64,000 nt of DNA from Lentzea californiensis (GTDB lineage: Bacteria > Actinomycetota > Actinomycetes > Mycobacteriales > Pseudonocardiaceae): NCBI RefSeq assembly GCF_024648825.1, contig NZ_JANBBE010000001.1, positions 1,178,001 to 1,242,000 on the forward strand. Direction: 5' to 3'. Within the stretch, counting starts at the first letter, position 1, and every line of letters begins with the position of its first letter. Of the stretch, positions 25,710-34,203 are shown piece after piece. The notes below the pieces were generated by a model. That model saw only the letters and a list, made by a program, of their open reading frames with translations, had not been told where the DNA came from and did not search any database. The position numbers and the translations under genes are program-made.

Positions 25710-28151
25710 TTGAGACCCACCCTGCCCGTCGTCGGGACAGCGGTGGCGGCACTCGTGCTCGCCGCCGTCCCCGCCGTCGCCGCACCCAGCACAGACGCGC
25801 TGATCTCCGAGGTCTACGGAGGCGGCGGCAACTCCGGCGCCACGCTGACGCAGGACTTCGTCGAGCTCGCCAACAAGGGCACGAGCGCGGTCAGCCTGGA
25901 CGGCTACAGCGTCCAGTACATCTCGGCCACCCCCGGTGCGACCACGCAGTGGGGCGTCACCCCGCTGACCGGCTCGATCGCGCCCGGCAAGACGTTCCTC
26001 GTCGCCGAGGCCAAGGGCACCGGCGGCACCGTCGAGCTGCCGGCACCGGACGCCACCGGCACGATCGCCATGAGCGGCACCAACGGCACCATCGCGCTGG
26101 TCTCCGGCACCGCGGCGCTGACCTGCAAGACGGCCGCCGACTGCGCCGCGGACACGCGGATCAAGGACCTCGTCGGCTACGGCACGGCAGTCGTGCGCGA
26201 GGGCGGCGCGACGGGCGCCCTCAGCAACCCGACCTCGGCGTCCCGCGCCACCGCGCTCGGCGACACCGACGACAACTCCGCCGACTTCACCGTCGGCAGC
26301 CCCACCCCGACCAACTCCAAGGGCGAGACCCCGGGCGGCGGCGACCCGGATCCCGATCCCGACCCGGACCCCACCCCCGGCGACAAGCGCGTCCACGACA
26401 TCCAGGGCGTCACGCGCATCTCGCCGTTGATCGGCCAGAAGGTCACCAACGTCCCCGGCGTCGTCACCGGCACGCGCGCCTCGGGTGACCGCGGCTTCTG
26501 GATCCAGGACGTCACGGGCCCCGACGCCGACCCGCGCACCAGCGAGGGCGTCTTCGTCTACACCGCGGGCACCGCCCCGACCGTCGCGGTCGGCGACAGC
26601 GTGCTGGTCAGCGGCACGATCGCGGAGTACCGGCCGGGCGGCGAGACGGGGTCCAACCAGACCCTCACCGAGATCACCGCGCCCACCACGATCACCGTCT
26701 CCAAGGGCAACCCCGTCCCGGCGCCGGTCGTCGTGAAGAACGTCCCGGCCGGCTACCTGCCCGCTCCGGGCGGCAGCATCGAGCAGCTCCCGCTGGAGCC
26801 CGCGAAGTACGGCCTCGACTACTTCGAGTCGCTCGAGGGCACGCTGGTCCAGGTCGACGACGCCCGCGTCGTGGGCCCCAGCAACAACTTCGGCGAGGTC
26901 TGGGTGACGGTCAACCCCGACCAGAACCGCAACCAGCGCGGCGGCACCACGTACACCGCGTACGACCAGGCGAACAGCGGCCGCCTGAAGATCAAGACCG
27001 TCGGCGGGCTGCCCGCCGCCGACGTCGGTGACGTGTTCGCCGGCGCGACCGTGGGTGCCATCGAGTACACGAACTTCGGCGGCTACACGCTGGCCGCACT
27101 GACGCTCGGCGCGCACACGTCGTCCAACCTGCAGCGCGAGATCACCGCGCAGCAGAAGGAGTCCGAGCTCTCGGTCGCGACCTACAACGTCGAGAACCTC
27201 GACCCGTCCGACCCGCAGGACAAGTTCGACCGGCTCGCCGAGGGCGTCACGACCAACCTGCGCAGCCCGGACGTCGTTGTGCTGGAAGAGATCCAGGACA
27301 ACAACGGCGCGACCAACGACGGTGTCGTCGCGGCGGACCAGACGCTGCAGAAGTTCTCCGACGCGATCGTCGCCAAGGGCGGCCCGCGCTACCAGTGGCG
27401 TCAGATCGACCCGGAGAACCTCAAGGACGGCGGCGAGCCCGGCGGCAACATCCGCGTCGGCTTCTTCTTCAACCCGCAGCGGGTGTCCTTCGTGGACCGT
27501 CCGGGCGGCGACTTCTCCACGCCCGTCCAGGTCGTGAAGAAGAACGGCCGCGCGCAGCTCTCCGTGTCACCGGGCCGGATCGACCCGCTGAACGACGCGT
27601 GGGCGAACAGCCGCAAGCCGCTCGCCGGCGAGTTCAAGTTCCGCGGCCGCACGGTCTTCGTGGTCGCGAACCACTTCAACTCCAAGGGCGGCGACGAGGC
27701 GATCCACGGCCGCAACCAGCCGCCGAACCGGACGTCCGAGGTGCAGCGCGCCAAGCAGGCGACGGCGCTGAAGGCGTTCACGGAGCAGCTCCGCGCGATC
27801 GACAAGGGCGCCAACGTCGTCCTCGCCGGTGACCTGAACGACTACCAGTTCTCACCCGCGCTCAAGACGCTGACCGGTGACGGCAACCTCAAGGCGCTGA
27901 TCGAGTCGCTGCCCGCGAACGAGCGGTACAGCTACGTCTTCGAGGGCAACTCGCAGACGCTCGACCACCTCGTGGTGAGCAAGAACATCACGCGCTTCAG
28001 CTACGACGTCGTCCACATCAACGCCGAGTTCGCCGACCAGGCGAGCGACCACGACCCGCAGATCGTCCGCGCCCGCCCGTCCACGGGTGACGCGAACGTC
28101 GACAGGATCGTGTTCGCGCTCGAGGACCTGATCGACTGCCTCAAGAAGTAG
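25710..28151 (+). CDS. secreted ExeM/NucH family extracellular endonuclease
   Basis: An 813-residue exported nuclease. Signal peptide residues 1-24 (VLAAVPAVAA). Residues about 27-170 are a lamin-tail domain (ISEVYGGGGNSG, DFVELANKG). A Pro-Asp linker (DPDPDPDPDPTPGD) leads to an OB-fold-like middle region (about 225-470). The C-terminal endonuclease/exonuclease/phosphatase domain starts at SVATYNVENLD (about 490) with catalytic motifs LEEIQD, GDLNDY (about 706-711) and SDHDPQI (about 778). Probably degrades extracellular DNA or RNA for nutrition. The TTG start follows a strong GGAGGAAG site. Confidence 0.92.
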   Translation: MRPTLPVVGTAVAALVLAAVPAVAAPSTDALISEVYGGGGNSGATLTQDFVELANKGTSAVSLDGYSVQYISATPGATTQWGVTPLTGSIAPGKTFLVAEAKGTGGTVELPAPDATGTIAMSGTNGTIALVSGTAALTCKTAADCAADTRIKDLVGYGTAVVREGGATGALSNPTSASRATALGDTDDNSADFTVGSPTPTNSKGETPGGGDPDPDPDPDPTPGDKRVHDIQGVTRISPLIGQKVTNVPGVVTGTRASGDRGFWIQDVTGPDADPRTSEGVFVYTAGTAPTVAVGDSVLVSGTIAEYRPGGETGSNQTLTEITAPTTITVSKGNPVPAPVVVKNVPAGYLPAPGGSIEQLPLEPAKYGLDYFESLEGTLVQVDDARVVGPSNNFGEVWVTVNPDQNRNQRGGTTYTAYDQANSGRLKIKTVGGLPAADVGDVFAGATVGAIEYTNFGGYTLAALTLGAHTSSNLQREITAQQKESELSVATYNVENLDPSDPQDKFDRLAEGVTTNLRSPDVVVLEEIQDNNGATNDGVVAADQTLQKFSDAIVAKGGPRYQWRQIDPENLKDGGEPGGNIRVGFFFNPQRVSFVDRPGGDFSTPVQVVKKNGRAQLSVSPGRIDPLNDAWANSRKPLAGEFKFRGRTVFVVANHFNSKGGDEAIHGRNQPPNRTSEVQRAKQATALKAFTEQLRAIDKGANVVLAGDLNDYQFSPALKTLTGDGNLKALIESLPANERYSYVFEGNSQTLDHLVVSKNITRFSYDVVHINAEFADQASDHDPQIVRARPSTGDANVDRIVFALEDLIDCLKK

Positions 28152-28161
28152 TCACGACCCG

Positions 28162-28204
28162 GTGGCCGCTACCTCAGGAGCTTTCCCTCCGAGGTGGCGG
28201 CCAC
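28162..28204. terminator. bidirectional terminator
   Basis: 14-bp stem GTGGCCGCTACCTC / GAGGTGGCGGCCAC with one G-T wobble and a 15-nt loop, between convergent genes. Confidence 0.7.
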
Positions 28205-28217
28205 TGTCATGTCGCGC

Positions 28218-28862
28218 TCATCCGCCCTGGGACGCGGCGGCGGCAGCGGCCGTCGCGGCCACCACACCCACCTGGATCGCCTCGACCGCCCGGCGCACGG
28301 CATCACCCGCCCAGTTGCCGGCGGCGATGTCCTTGGCCCGCTTGTTCATGTCGCGCTTGTCGCCGTCGACGACCTTGTGCAGGGACTTCACCGCGCACAG
28401 CAACGTGATCAGCGCACCGGTCCGCGCGTCCGCCCCGCGGTACCCGAGCGCGACCTCGCCGACCGCCTTGCGCACTCCGCCGGCCGCGGTCTCGTCAGTG
28501 ATCACGTAGCGCTTCGCCGGGAAGATCCCGAACACCTTCCTCGGCTCCACCCGCACGACGCCACGGCCTTCCAGTCGCGCGGCCACGTTGTCGCGCACCT
28601 TCTTGCGCAGACGTTCCACCGCCCGTTGCGGCTTCATCGGTTTGTCGAACCGTGCCACCGACTCCTGCAGCAACGGGTCCTTCAACGGCGTCGGGTCAAC
28701 GACTTGGAGCTTCTTGCCGTTGGGGTCGAACGCGACGCGCCCCGAGTTCACGAGCTCGATCAGCACGGCGCCCGCGAGCGCGTTCTCCACCGACGAGGAG
28801 TCGGTGCGCAGCTTGCCGTTCTGCTCGTTGATGAACAACAGCATCAGATCTTCGGGAAGCAT
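28218..28862 (-). CDS. GPP34 (GOLPH3/VPS74-like) family protein
   Basis: A 214-residue soluble protein of the GPP34 family, whose eukaryotic members bind phosphatidylinositol-4-phosphate and Golgi enzymes; actinomycete copies are numerous and of unknown function. Landmarks: start MLPEDLMLLFINEQNGKL, then ALAGAVLIELVNSGRV, RKKVRDNVAARLEGRGVV and the C-terminal AVEAIQVGVVAATAAAAAA. ATG 28862 with TGAGGGC upstream. It is immediately downstream of a tRNA-Ser and its hairpin. Confidence 0.9.
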   Translation of the reverse strand: MLPEDLMLLFINEQNGKLRTDSSSVENALAGAVLIELVNSGRVAFDPNGKKLQVVDPTPLKDPLLQESVARFDKPMKPQRAVERLRKKVRDNVAARLEGRGVVRVEPRKVFGIFPAKRYVITDETAAGGVRKAVGEVALGYRGADARTGALITLLCAVKSLHKVVDGDKRDMNKRAKDIAAGNWAGDAVRRAVEAIQVGVVAATAAAAAASQGG

Positions 28863-28877
28863 GCCCTCACAATGCAC

Positions 28878-28912
28878 CAAGGGCGCCGAACGTTGAACGT
28901 TCGGCGCCCTTG
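28878..28912 (-). terminator. terminator of tRNA-Ser(GGA)
   Basis: 15-bp perfect stem CAAGGGCGCCGAACG / CGTTCGGCGCCCTTG with a 5-nt loop, 8 nt past the tRNA 3' end on the minus strand. Confidence 0.7.
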
Positions 28913-28920
28913 TCAGCGAG

Positions 28921-29005
28921 CGGAGGATACGGGATTTGAACCCGTGAGGGGGTGAACCCAACACGATTTCCAGTCGTGCGCACTAGGCCGCTATGCGAAT
29001 CCTCC
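28921..29005 (-). tRNA. tRNA-Ser (GGA)
   Basis: 85-nt type II tRNA on the minus strand: acceptor GGAGGAT/ATCCTCC with discriminator G, anticodon stem CACGA/TCGTG around CTGGAAA (anticodon GGA), long variable arm, T loop TTCAAAT. CCA not encoded. Confidence 0.97.
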
Positions 29006-29012
29006 GTGGAGA

Positions 29013-29018
29013 ACCTTA
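29013..29018 (-). promoter_or_regulatory. -10 hexamer of tRNA-Ser(GGA)
   Basis: TAAGGT on the minus strand with 7 nt to the tRNA first base; -35-like TTGGGC lies 18 bp further upstream. Confidence 0.5.
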
Positions 29019-29136
29019 CCGGACGGGTGTTCCGGGGCCCAAAACGGGGGTCGCCGGAAAAAGTTCGGAAGCCCGTGTCGATCTGGCGGCAGCCCGCTCG
29101 TCGTGATCCCGTAGGACCGGACCGAGGAGGGCACCC

Positions 29137-29475
29137 TTGAAGTACATGCTGATGATCTACGCGGCCGCTGACCAGCAGGCGAGCTGCACGGTCGAGGACT
29201 GGATCGCCTACGAGAAGGAGATGAAGGACGCGGGCGTCCTGGTCTCCGGGCACTCGCTGGCCGACCTGGTCACCGCGACCACCGTCCAGGTCGGACAGGA
29301 CGGGAAGCGCGCCGTCACCGACGGGCCGTTCGCCGAGACGCGGGAGGTGCTGGGCGGCTACGACGTCATCGACGTGCCCGACCTCGACGCGGCGCTGGAG
29401 TGGGCGGCGAAGTGTCCCGGATCGCGTGACGGCGGGGCGGTCGTCGTGCGGCCCATCGCCGAGTTCGACTTCTGA
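29137..29475 (+). CDS. YciI/DGPF-domain protein linked to ECF42 sigma
   Basis: A 112-residue YCII-related (DGPF) protein; the family signature DGPFAETREVLGGY is present. Ferredoxin-like fold, cytosolic. DGPF proteins are the conserved genomic partner of ECF42-group sigma factors, whose gene starts 10 bp after this stop. TTG 29137 has GAGGAGGG upstream. Exact function unknown. Confidence 0.9.
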   Translation: MKYMLMIYAAADQQASCTVEDWIAYEKEMKDAGVLVSGHSLADLVTATTVQVGQDGKRAVTDGPFAETREVLGGYDVIDVPDLDAALEWAAKCPGSRDGGAVVVRPIAEFDF

Positions 29476-29485
29476 GTCCGGCGCG

Positions 29486-30664
29486 ATGGACGTCGGGCAG
29501 GTGTTCCGGGAGGAACGCGGCAGGCTGCTCGCGACGCTGGTGAAGCGCTTCGGCGACCTCGACCTGGCCGAGGAGGTCACCTCTGACGCCATCGAGGCGG
29601 CGCTGAAGCACTGGCCGGTGGACGGGGTGCCGGACCGGCCCGGCGCGTGGTTGCTCACGACCGCGCGCCGCAAGGCCGTCGACCGGTTGCGACGTGATCA
29701 GGTCCACGCGGCCCGGCTGGCGTTGTTGCAGGTGGAGGTCGACCGCGCGGACCCGCCCATCGGGGACGGCCTGCCGGACGAACGGCTGGAGCTGTTCTTC
29801 ACGTGCGCGCACCCGGCGCTGGCCGAGGAGGACCGCGGCGCGCTGACGTTGCGCTGCCTGGCCGGCTTCACGACCCCCGAGGTCGCGCGGGCCTACCTGG
29901 TGCCGGTCACGACCATGCAGCAGCGGATCGTGCGCGCGAAGAAGAAGATCAAGGAAGCGCGCATCCCGTTCCGCGTGCCGGACCCGCACGAGCTCCCGGA
30001 ACGCCTGCCCGGCGTGCTGCAGGCCGTCTACTCGATCTTCACCGAGGGCTACGCGGCCCAGCGCGACGACCTGGCCGGCGAGGCCATCCGGCTGGCGCGG
30101 ATCCTGCGGGGCCTGCTGCCCGACCGCGAGGTCACCGGGCTGCTGGCGTTGATGCTGCTGATCCACGCCCGCCGCGACGCCCGCGCCGAACTGCTCGAGG
30201 ACCAGGACCGCGCGCTCTGGGACCGCGACATGATCAACGAGGGCAGCGCGCTGGCCGAACGGGCGCTGACGGGCGGGCACGGGCCGTACGGCGTGCAGGC
30301 GGCGATCAACGCGTTGCACGACGAGGCACCGGACTTCGGCAGCACCGACTGGCCACAGATCGTGGCGCTCTACGACGTGCTGACCGCGCTCGCGCCGTCG
30401 CCGGTCGTCGCTCTGAACAGGGCTGCCGCGATCGCCATGCGCGATGGCGCCGCAACCGGCCTCGCGTTGCTCGACGCGCTCGCCGGCGAACCCAGGCTGC
30501 GCGACTACCACCCGTACCGGGCGGCCCGCGCGGACCTGCTGCACCGCCTGGGCCGCGACGCCGAGGCCGCCCAGGCCTACCGCGAGGCCATCGCGCTCGC
30601 GGGCACCGAATCCGAACAGGCCTTCCTGCGCCGCAGGCTGACCGCCATCGAGGGACAACCATGA
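29486..30664 (+). CDS. ECF42-group RNA polymerase sigma factor with C-terminal TPR-like extension
   Basis: A 392-residue sigma-70 family protein. Residues about 5-75 contain region 2 (DLDLAEEVTSDAIEAAL, then RPGAWLLTTARRKAVDRLRR); about 105-160 contain region 4 with its helix-turn-helix (GFTTPEVARAYLVPVTTMQQRIVRAKKKI). The remaining 230 residues form a TPR-like extension (RDARAELLEDQDRALWDRDM..., ALNRAAAIAMRDGAATGLALLD) characteristic of ECF42 and thought to replace a dedicated anti-sigma factor. The DGPF gene upstream and the DinB-like gene (4-bp ATGA overlap) downstream are likely co-transcribed. Confidence 0.92.
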   Translation: MDVGQVFREERGRLLATLVKRFGDLDLAEEVTSDAIEAALKHWPVDGVPDRPGAWLLTTARRKAVDRLRRDQVHAARLALLQVEVDRADPPIGDGLPDERLELFFTCAHPALAEEDRGALTLRCLAGFTTPEVARAYLVPVTTMQQRIVRAKKKIKEARIPFRVPDPHELPERLPGVLQAVYSIFTEGYAAQRDDLAGEAIRLARILRGLLPDREVTGLLALMLLIHARRDARAELLEDQDRALWDRDMINEGSALAERALTGGHGPYGVQAAINALHDEAPDFGSTDWPQIVALYDVLTALAPSPVVALNRAAAIAMRDGAATGLALLDALAGEPRLRDYHPYRAARADLLHRLGRDAEAAQAYREAIALAGTESEQAFLRRRLTAIEGQP

Positions 30665-31233
30665 TCATGAAGTGGCTGGAGGCCGAACGCCTGGGCGTCG
30701 CCGACCTCCTCGAGGACCTCACCGACGACGAGTGGCGGCGCGACACCCTCTGCGCCGGCTGGACCATGCAGACGATGGCCGCCCACCTGACCACGTCCAC
30801 CCGCACGGGCTGGCGCGACGTGCTCACCGGCGTCGTGAAGGCGCGCTTCGACTGGGAACGCATGGAGAACGAGAAGGCCCGCGCGATCGCCGCACGGTTC
30901 ACCCGGTCGGAGTTGATCGCGCAGATCCGCGAGACCGCGGCCTCGCCGAAGCGCGCGCCGATGGCCGCCCCGATCGACCCGCTGGTCGACTTCCTCGTCC
31001 ACGGCCAGGACATCGCCCGCCCGCTGGGCCGCGTCCGCGAGATGCCGCTCGAACCGGCGCGGGCCGCCCTCGAACATGTGTTGAAAAGCCCATTTTGGGG
31101 TGCTCGCAAGCGCTTCCGGGAGTCCGGGATTCCTGATCTTCCTGCCCCTGACCTGCTGATGATGGCCACGGGCCGGAAGTTGTCCACACCTGGGGACAAC
31201 GCTGTGGGCAACTCGAACACACGTTCGATCTAG
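30661..31233 (+). CDS. DinB/MDMPI-like maleylpyruvate isomerase N-terminal family protein
   Basis: A 190-residue protein of the TIGR03083/mycothiol-maleylpyruvate isomerase N-terminal family: CAGWTMQTMAAHLTTST (metal-binding His in AHL) and a later DFLVHGQDIARPLG with the second His/Asp set. Four-helix DinB-like fold. ATG 30661 overlaps the sigma factor stop (ATGA), so it is part of that operon and may be a stress-related thiol enzyme. The last residues run close to the SRP RNA promoter. Confidence 0.85.
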   Translation: MIMKWLEAERLGVADLLEDLTDDEWRRDTLCAGWTMQTMAAHLTTSTRTGWRDVLTGVVKARFDWERMENEKARAIAARFTRSELIAQIRETAASPKRAPMAAPIDPLVDFLVHGQDIARPLGRVREMPLEPARAALEHVLKSPFWGARKRFRESGIPDLPAPDLLMMATGRKLSTPGDNAVGNSNTRSI

Positions 31234-31242
31234 AGGGTTCGC

Positions 31243-31248
31243 TACACT
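31243..31248 (+). promoter_or_regulatory. -10 hexamer of SRP RNA gene
   Basis: TACACT with 6 nt to the SRP RNA 5' end; no clear -35. Confidence 0.5.
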
Positions 31249-31254
31249 TGCGTC

Positions 31255-31343
31255 GGACCTCGTGCGGCACACATCTCGCGAACCTCCCCAGGGCCGGAAG
31301 GCAGCAAGGATAAGCGGGCTCTGGTGGGTGCACGGGGTCCCCT
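31255..31343 (+). ncRNA. ffs: bacterial small signal recognition particle RNA (4.5S-type)
   Basis: Ends GGACCTCGTGC and GCACGGGGTCC pair to close a long hairpin, and the apical part has the invariant SRP core CAGGGCCGGAAGGCAGCAAG. It guides membrane and secreted proteins to the translocon with Ffh. The T-run CCTTTT right after the closing stem acts as terminator. Position just before dnaX is conserved in actinobacteria. Confidence 0.95.
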
Positions 31344-31364
31344 TTTCGTGTCGGGGTCCACCGG

Positions 31365-31370
31365 TACTGT
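31365..31370 (+). promoter_or_regulatory. -10 hexamer of dnaX
   Basis: TACTGT ends 7 nt before the GTG at 31378, only 25 bp after the SRP RNA closing stem; leaderless dnaX mRNA is predicted. Confidence 0.45.
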
Positions 31371-31377
31371 CTGCGGC

Positions 31378-33420
31378 GTGGCGCTCGCTCTGTATCGCAA
31401 GTACCGTCCGGCCACGTTCTCCGAGGTCGTTGGCCAGGAGCACGTGACCGACCCGCTGCGCGTCGCCCTGTCGGCAGGCCGGGTGAACCACGCCTACCTG
31501 TTCTCGGGCCCACGCGGCTGCGGCAAGACGTCGTCGGCCCGAATCCTGGCCCGCTCGCTCAACTGCGCGAAGGGCCCGACGCCCGATCCGTGCGGCGAGT
31601 GCAACAGCTGCATCGGCCTCGCCCCGAACGGCACCGGCACCGTCGACGTCGTGGAACTGGACGCGGCCTCGCACGGTGGTGTGGAAGACGCCCGCGACCT
31701 GCGTGACAAGGCCTTCTACGCCCCGGCCGAGTCCAAGTACCGCGTCTTCATCATCGACGAGGCGCACATGGTCACCACGCAGGGCTTCAACGCCCTGCTG
31801 AAGATCGTGGAAGAGCCGCCGGACCACCTGATCTTCATCTTCGCCACGACCGAACCGGACAAGGTCCTCCCGACCATCCGCTCGCGCACGCACCACTACC
31901 CGTTCCGCCTGATCCCGCCCGGCGTCATGCGCTCCCTGCTGGAACGCAACTGCGCCGCAGAGGGCGTGGCGGTGGAGCCGTCCGTCTTCCCGCTGGTGAT
32001 CCGCGCGGGCGGCGGCTCGGCCAGGGACACCCAGTCCGTCATGGACCAGCTCCTCTCCGGCGCGGGCCCGGACGGCGTGAAGTACGAGCGAGCCATCTCG
32101 CTCCTGGGCGTCACCGACTCGGCCCTGATCAACGACGTGGTGGACGGCCTCTCCGCAGGAGACGGCGCGGCGGTCTACGGCACCATCGACCGCCTGGTGG
32201 ACGCCGGCCACGACCCCCGCCGCTTCGCCTCGGACCTGCTCGACCGCCTCCGCGACCTGGTCCTGCTCTGCGCGGTCCCGGACGCCGCGGAACGCAACCT
32301 GGTCAGCGCCCCGGACGACGAAGTGGCCATCATGGCGGCCCAGGCAGAACGAATCGGCCCGGCAGCCCTGACCCGCTACGCCGAGATCGTCCACCAGGGC
32401 CTGGTCGACATGCGGGGCGCCACGGCCCCCCGCCTGCTCCTGGAACTACTCGTCTCCCGAATGCTCCTGCCGTCGGTGAGCCAGTCGGAAGCAGCCCTGC
32501 TCCAACGCCTGGAACAGCTCGAACGCCGCCCACCAGCGGCCATCGCGGCCGCCTCGGGCGAGCCCGCAGCCCCCGCGGGCGCCCCGGTCTTCACGCGCAG
32601 GTCCCAGCAACCGGCAGACCAGCCCGCGCCCCAGCCGGAACCGCAGCGAGCAGCCCCGACCCCGGTCGCAGCCGCTGCCCAGCCCGCACCCGCACCCACT
32701 CCGGCACCGGCAGCAGCCCCCACTCCAGTCGCCGCGCAGCCCACGCCCCCGGTAGCCGCACCGGTCGCGACCGCCGCACCCGCACAGCCCGCCGCCGCTG
32801 CTCCGGCCCCAGCCGCCACGGCTTCTGGCGCCATGGACGCGACGGCGGTCCGCCGAATCTGGTCGGAACTGCTGGCAGCGGTCCGCGCGACCAGCCGCAG
32901 CACCGAGGCGATGCTGACCAACGCCATGGTCAGCGAGGTGGACGGCAACGTGGTCACGATCACCCACACCTCGGCCCCACTGGCCCGCCGCCTGGCCGAG
33001 TCCCGCAACACCGAGGCCATCGCCACGGCCCTGGCCTCGGTACTGGGCGGCACCTGGCAGGTCCGCTGCACCCACGGCACCCCAGGCGCCACCCCACAAC
33101 AGGCAACCCAGGCAAAGGCGGCCCGCCCGGCCCCCACCCGCCCGAGCCAGGCGCAGAACCAGCAGTCCCGCCCCCAGCCAGAACCACAACAGGCCCAGGC
33201 CCCGCGCCCACCGGTGGACGACGTCCCACCCCCGCCGGAGCCCCCGGAGCCCGATGACCCGCTCCCGCCGGAACCGGACGACGAAGAAGCAATGCTGGCC
33301 GAGGCCGCCCGCCCGGTGGACCCGGCCACGGTGAACGAGGTCCAGGCGAAGGACCCGGAGTCGGTATTGCTCCAACTCCTGGCAGACGAACTAGGCGCCC
33401 GCCCGTTGAAGAAGGCCTAG
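31378..33420 (+). CDS. dnaX: DNA polymerase III subunit gamma/tau
   Basis: Clamp-loader ATPase, 680 residues. Walker A GPRGCGKT (44-51); zinc module C63, C72, C75, C78 (PCGECNSC); Walker B FIIDEAHM; sensor/SRC region downstream. Residues about 400-500 and 570-650 are Pro/Ala/Gln-rich linkers typical of actinobacterial tau, separated by a folded tau domain (ATAVRRIWSELLAAV). No A-rich frameshift slippery site is seen, so a gamma product by frameshifting is not indicated. GTG 31378 matches the conserved ALALYRKYRP start and follows a -10 by 7 nt. Confidence 0.95.
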   Translation: MALALYRKYRPATFSEVVGQEHVTDPLRVALSAGRVNHAYLFSGPRGCGKTSSARILARSLNCAKGPTPDPCGECNSCIGLAPNGTGTVDVVELDAASHGGVEDARDLRDKAFYAPAESKYRVFIIDEAHMVTTQGFNALLKIVEEPPDHLIFIFATTEPDKVLPTIRSRTHHYPFRLIPPGVMRSLLERNCAAEGVAVEPSVFPLVIRAGGGSARDTQSVMDQLLSGAGPDGVKYERAISLLGVTDSALINDVVDGLSAGDGAAVYGTIDRLVDAGHDPRRFASDLLDRLRDLVLLCAVPDAAERNLVSAPDDEVAIMAAQAERIGPAALTRYAEIVHQGLVDMRGATAPRLLLELLVSRMLLPSVSQSEAALLQRLEQLERRPPAAIAAASGEPAAPAGAPVFTRRSQQPADQPAPQPEPQRAAPTPVAAAAQPAPAPTPAPAAAPTPVAAQPTPPVAAPVATAAPAQPAAAAPAPAATASGAMDATAVRRIWSELLAAVRATSRSTEAMLTNAMVSEVDGNVVTITHTSAPLARRLAESRNTEAIATALASVLGGTWQVRCTHGTPGATPQQATQAKAARPAPTRPSQAQNQQSRPQPEPQQAQAPRPPVDDVPPPPEPPEPDDPLPPEPDDEEAMLAEAARPVDPATVNEVQAKDPESVLLQLLADELGARPLKKA

Positions 33421-33552
33421 CCACACCGCACCAAGCAGGGACGGACCCCTGGCTCACGCACGGACCCCACGCTCATGCATGGAGCCCATGCTCACGCAGG
33501 GGTCCCCTTCGCATTCGGGCCCCCCGCGACCCAACATAGCGACGGGGTCTGA

Positions 33553-33636
33553 CACTCCCGCGAAGCCGCAGGCGAGCAGTCCGAGCGCACGCTCAGGGAA
33601 CACATCCCACCCCGCGAAGCCGAAGGCGAGCCGTCC
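33553..33636 (+). repeat. two copies of a CGAAGCCG-type unit
   Basis: CCCGCGAAGCCGCAGGCGAG (33557-33576) and CCCGCGAAGCCGAAGGCGAG (33611-33630), each followed by C(A/C)GTCC, spaced about 54 bp. The same unit, inverted, forms the 31-bp tandem array at 51774-51897. Confidence 0.75.
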
Positions 33637-33756
33637 TTACCGAACGGTCCGGGCGGGGTGGCTTCGTCACCCCACCAACGCGCCCCTCAAAGCAACGCGC
33701 CTTCCCAACGCAACAGGCGTGCCATCTACCCGCTGATGGCGTGGACCCCGGCTTTG

Positions 33757-33791
33757 GATCAGATTGGCGGGGTCTGGGGCGGAGCCCCAGG
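33757..33791 (+). repeat. dispersed hairpin repeat, copy 1
   Basis: GATCAGATTGGCGGGGTCTG followed by GGGCGGAGCCCCAG. Copy 2, inverted, is at 51720-51757. The tail forms a small stem (TGGGGCxxxGCCCCA). Confidence 0.7.
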
Positions 33792-33836
33792 ATTGAGGGT
33801 CTGGGACCGGAGCCCCAGGGAAACAGCCACGCCCCG

Positions 33837-33842
33837 TACCCT
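33837..33842 (+). promoter_or_regulatory. -10 hexamer of ybaB-recR
   Basis: TACCCT; a start near 33849 would give a 28-nt leader with the site GAGAGGA. Confidence 0.4.
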
Positions 33843-33876
33843 GGACCAGAACGAACCCCACCCGAGAGGACCAGCG

Positions 33877-34200
33877 GTGCAACCCGGTCAGTTCGACATG
33901 CAGGCCCTTCTCCAGCAGGCCCAGAACATGCAGCAGCAGATGGCGGACGCCCAGCAGCAGCTGGCCGAAACGCAGGTCACCGGCAACGCGGGCAACGGCC
34001 TGGTCACCGCTACGGTCACCGGCGGCGGCGAGCTGGTCAACCTCGCCATCGACCCGAAGATCGTGGACCCGGAGGACGTGGACACTCTCCAGGACCTGGT
34101 GATCGCCGCGATCAAGGACGCCAACGCCAAGGCGCAGGAGCTGGTGGAGCAGAAGCTCGGCCCGCTCGCCCAGGGCGGCCTCGGCGGATTGCTCGGCTAA
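33877..34200 (+). CDS. ybaB: YbaB/EbfC nucleoid-associated protein
   Basis: A 107-residue DNA-binding nucleoid protein. Family pattern: [22 protein letters not shown] helix, then the beta segment [25 protein letters not shown] and the closing helix with a Gly-rich tail (GGLGGLLG). GTG 33877 follows GAGAGGA by 6 nt. Adjacent to dnaX and recR as in most bacteria; recR starts 3 bp later. Confidence 0.93.
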   Translation: MQPGQFDMQALLQQAQNMQQQMADAQQQLAETQVTGNAGNGLVTATVTGGGELVNLAIDPKIVDPEDVDTLQDLVIAAIKDANAKAQELVEQKLGPLAQGGLGGLLG

Positions 34201-34203
34201 CAC

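Larger units (their letters stand above)
33421..33876. other. 456-bp dnaX-ybaB intergenic region with repeats
   Basis: No credible gene. Contains short tandem-like words (CTCACGCACGGACCCC, CTCATGCATGGAGCCC, CTCACGCAGGGGTCCC around 33452-33508), two copies of a CGCGAAGCCG(C/A)AGGCGAGC unit, and a hairpin-bearing dispersed repeat; see separate entries. Confidence 0.6.

Noticed and set aside
28162-28509. Small rightward genes after the nuclease
   Set aside because: They are shadows of the leftward GPP34 gene, which has a good family match.
31378-33420. dnaX programmed frameshift for gamma
   Set aside because: No A-rich slippery heptamer is seen in the GC-rich gene.
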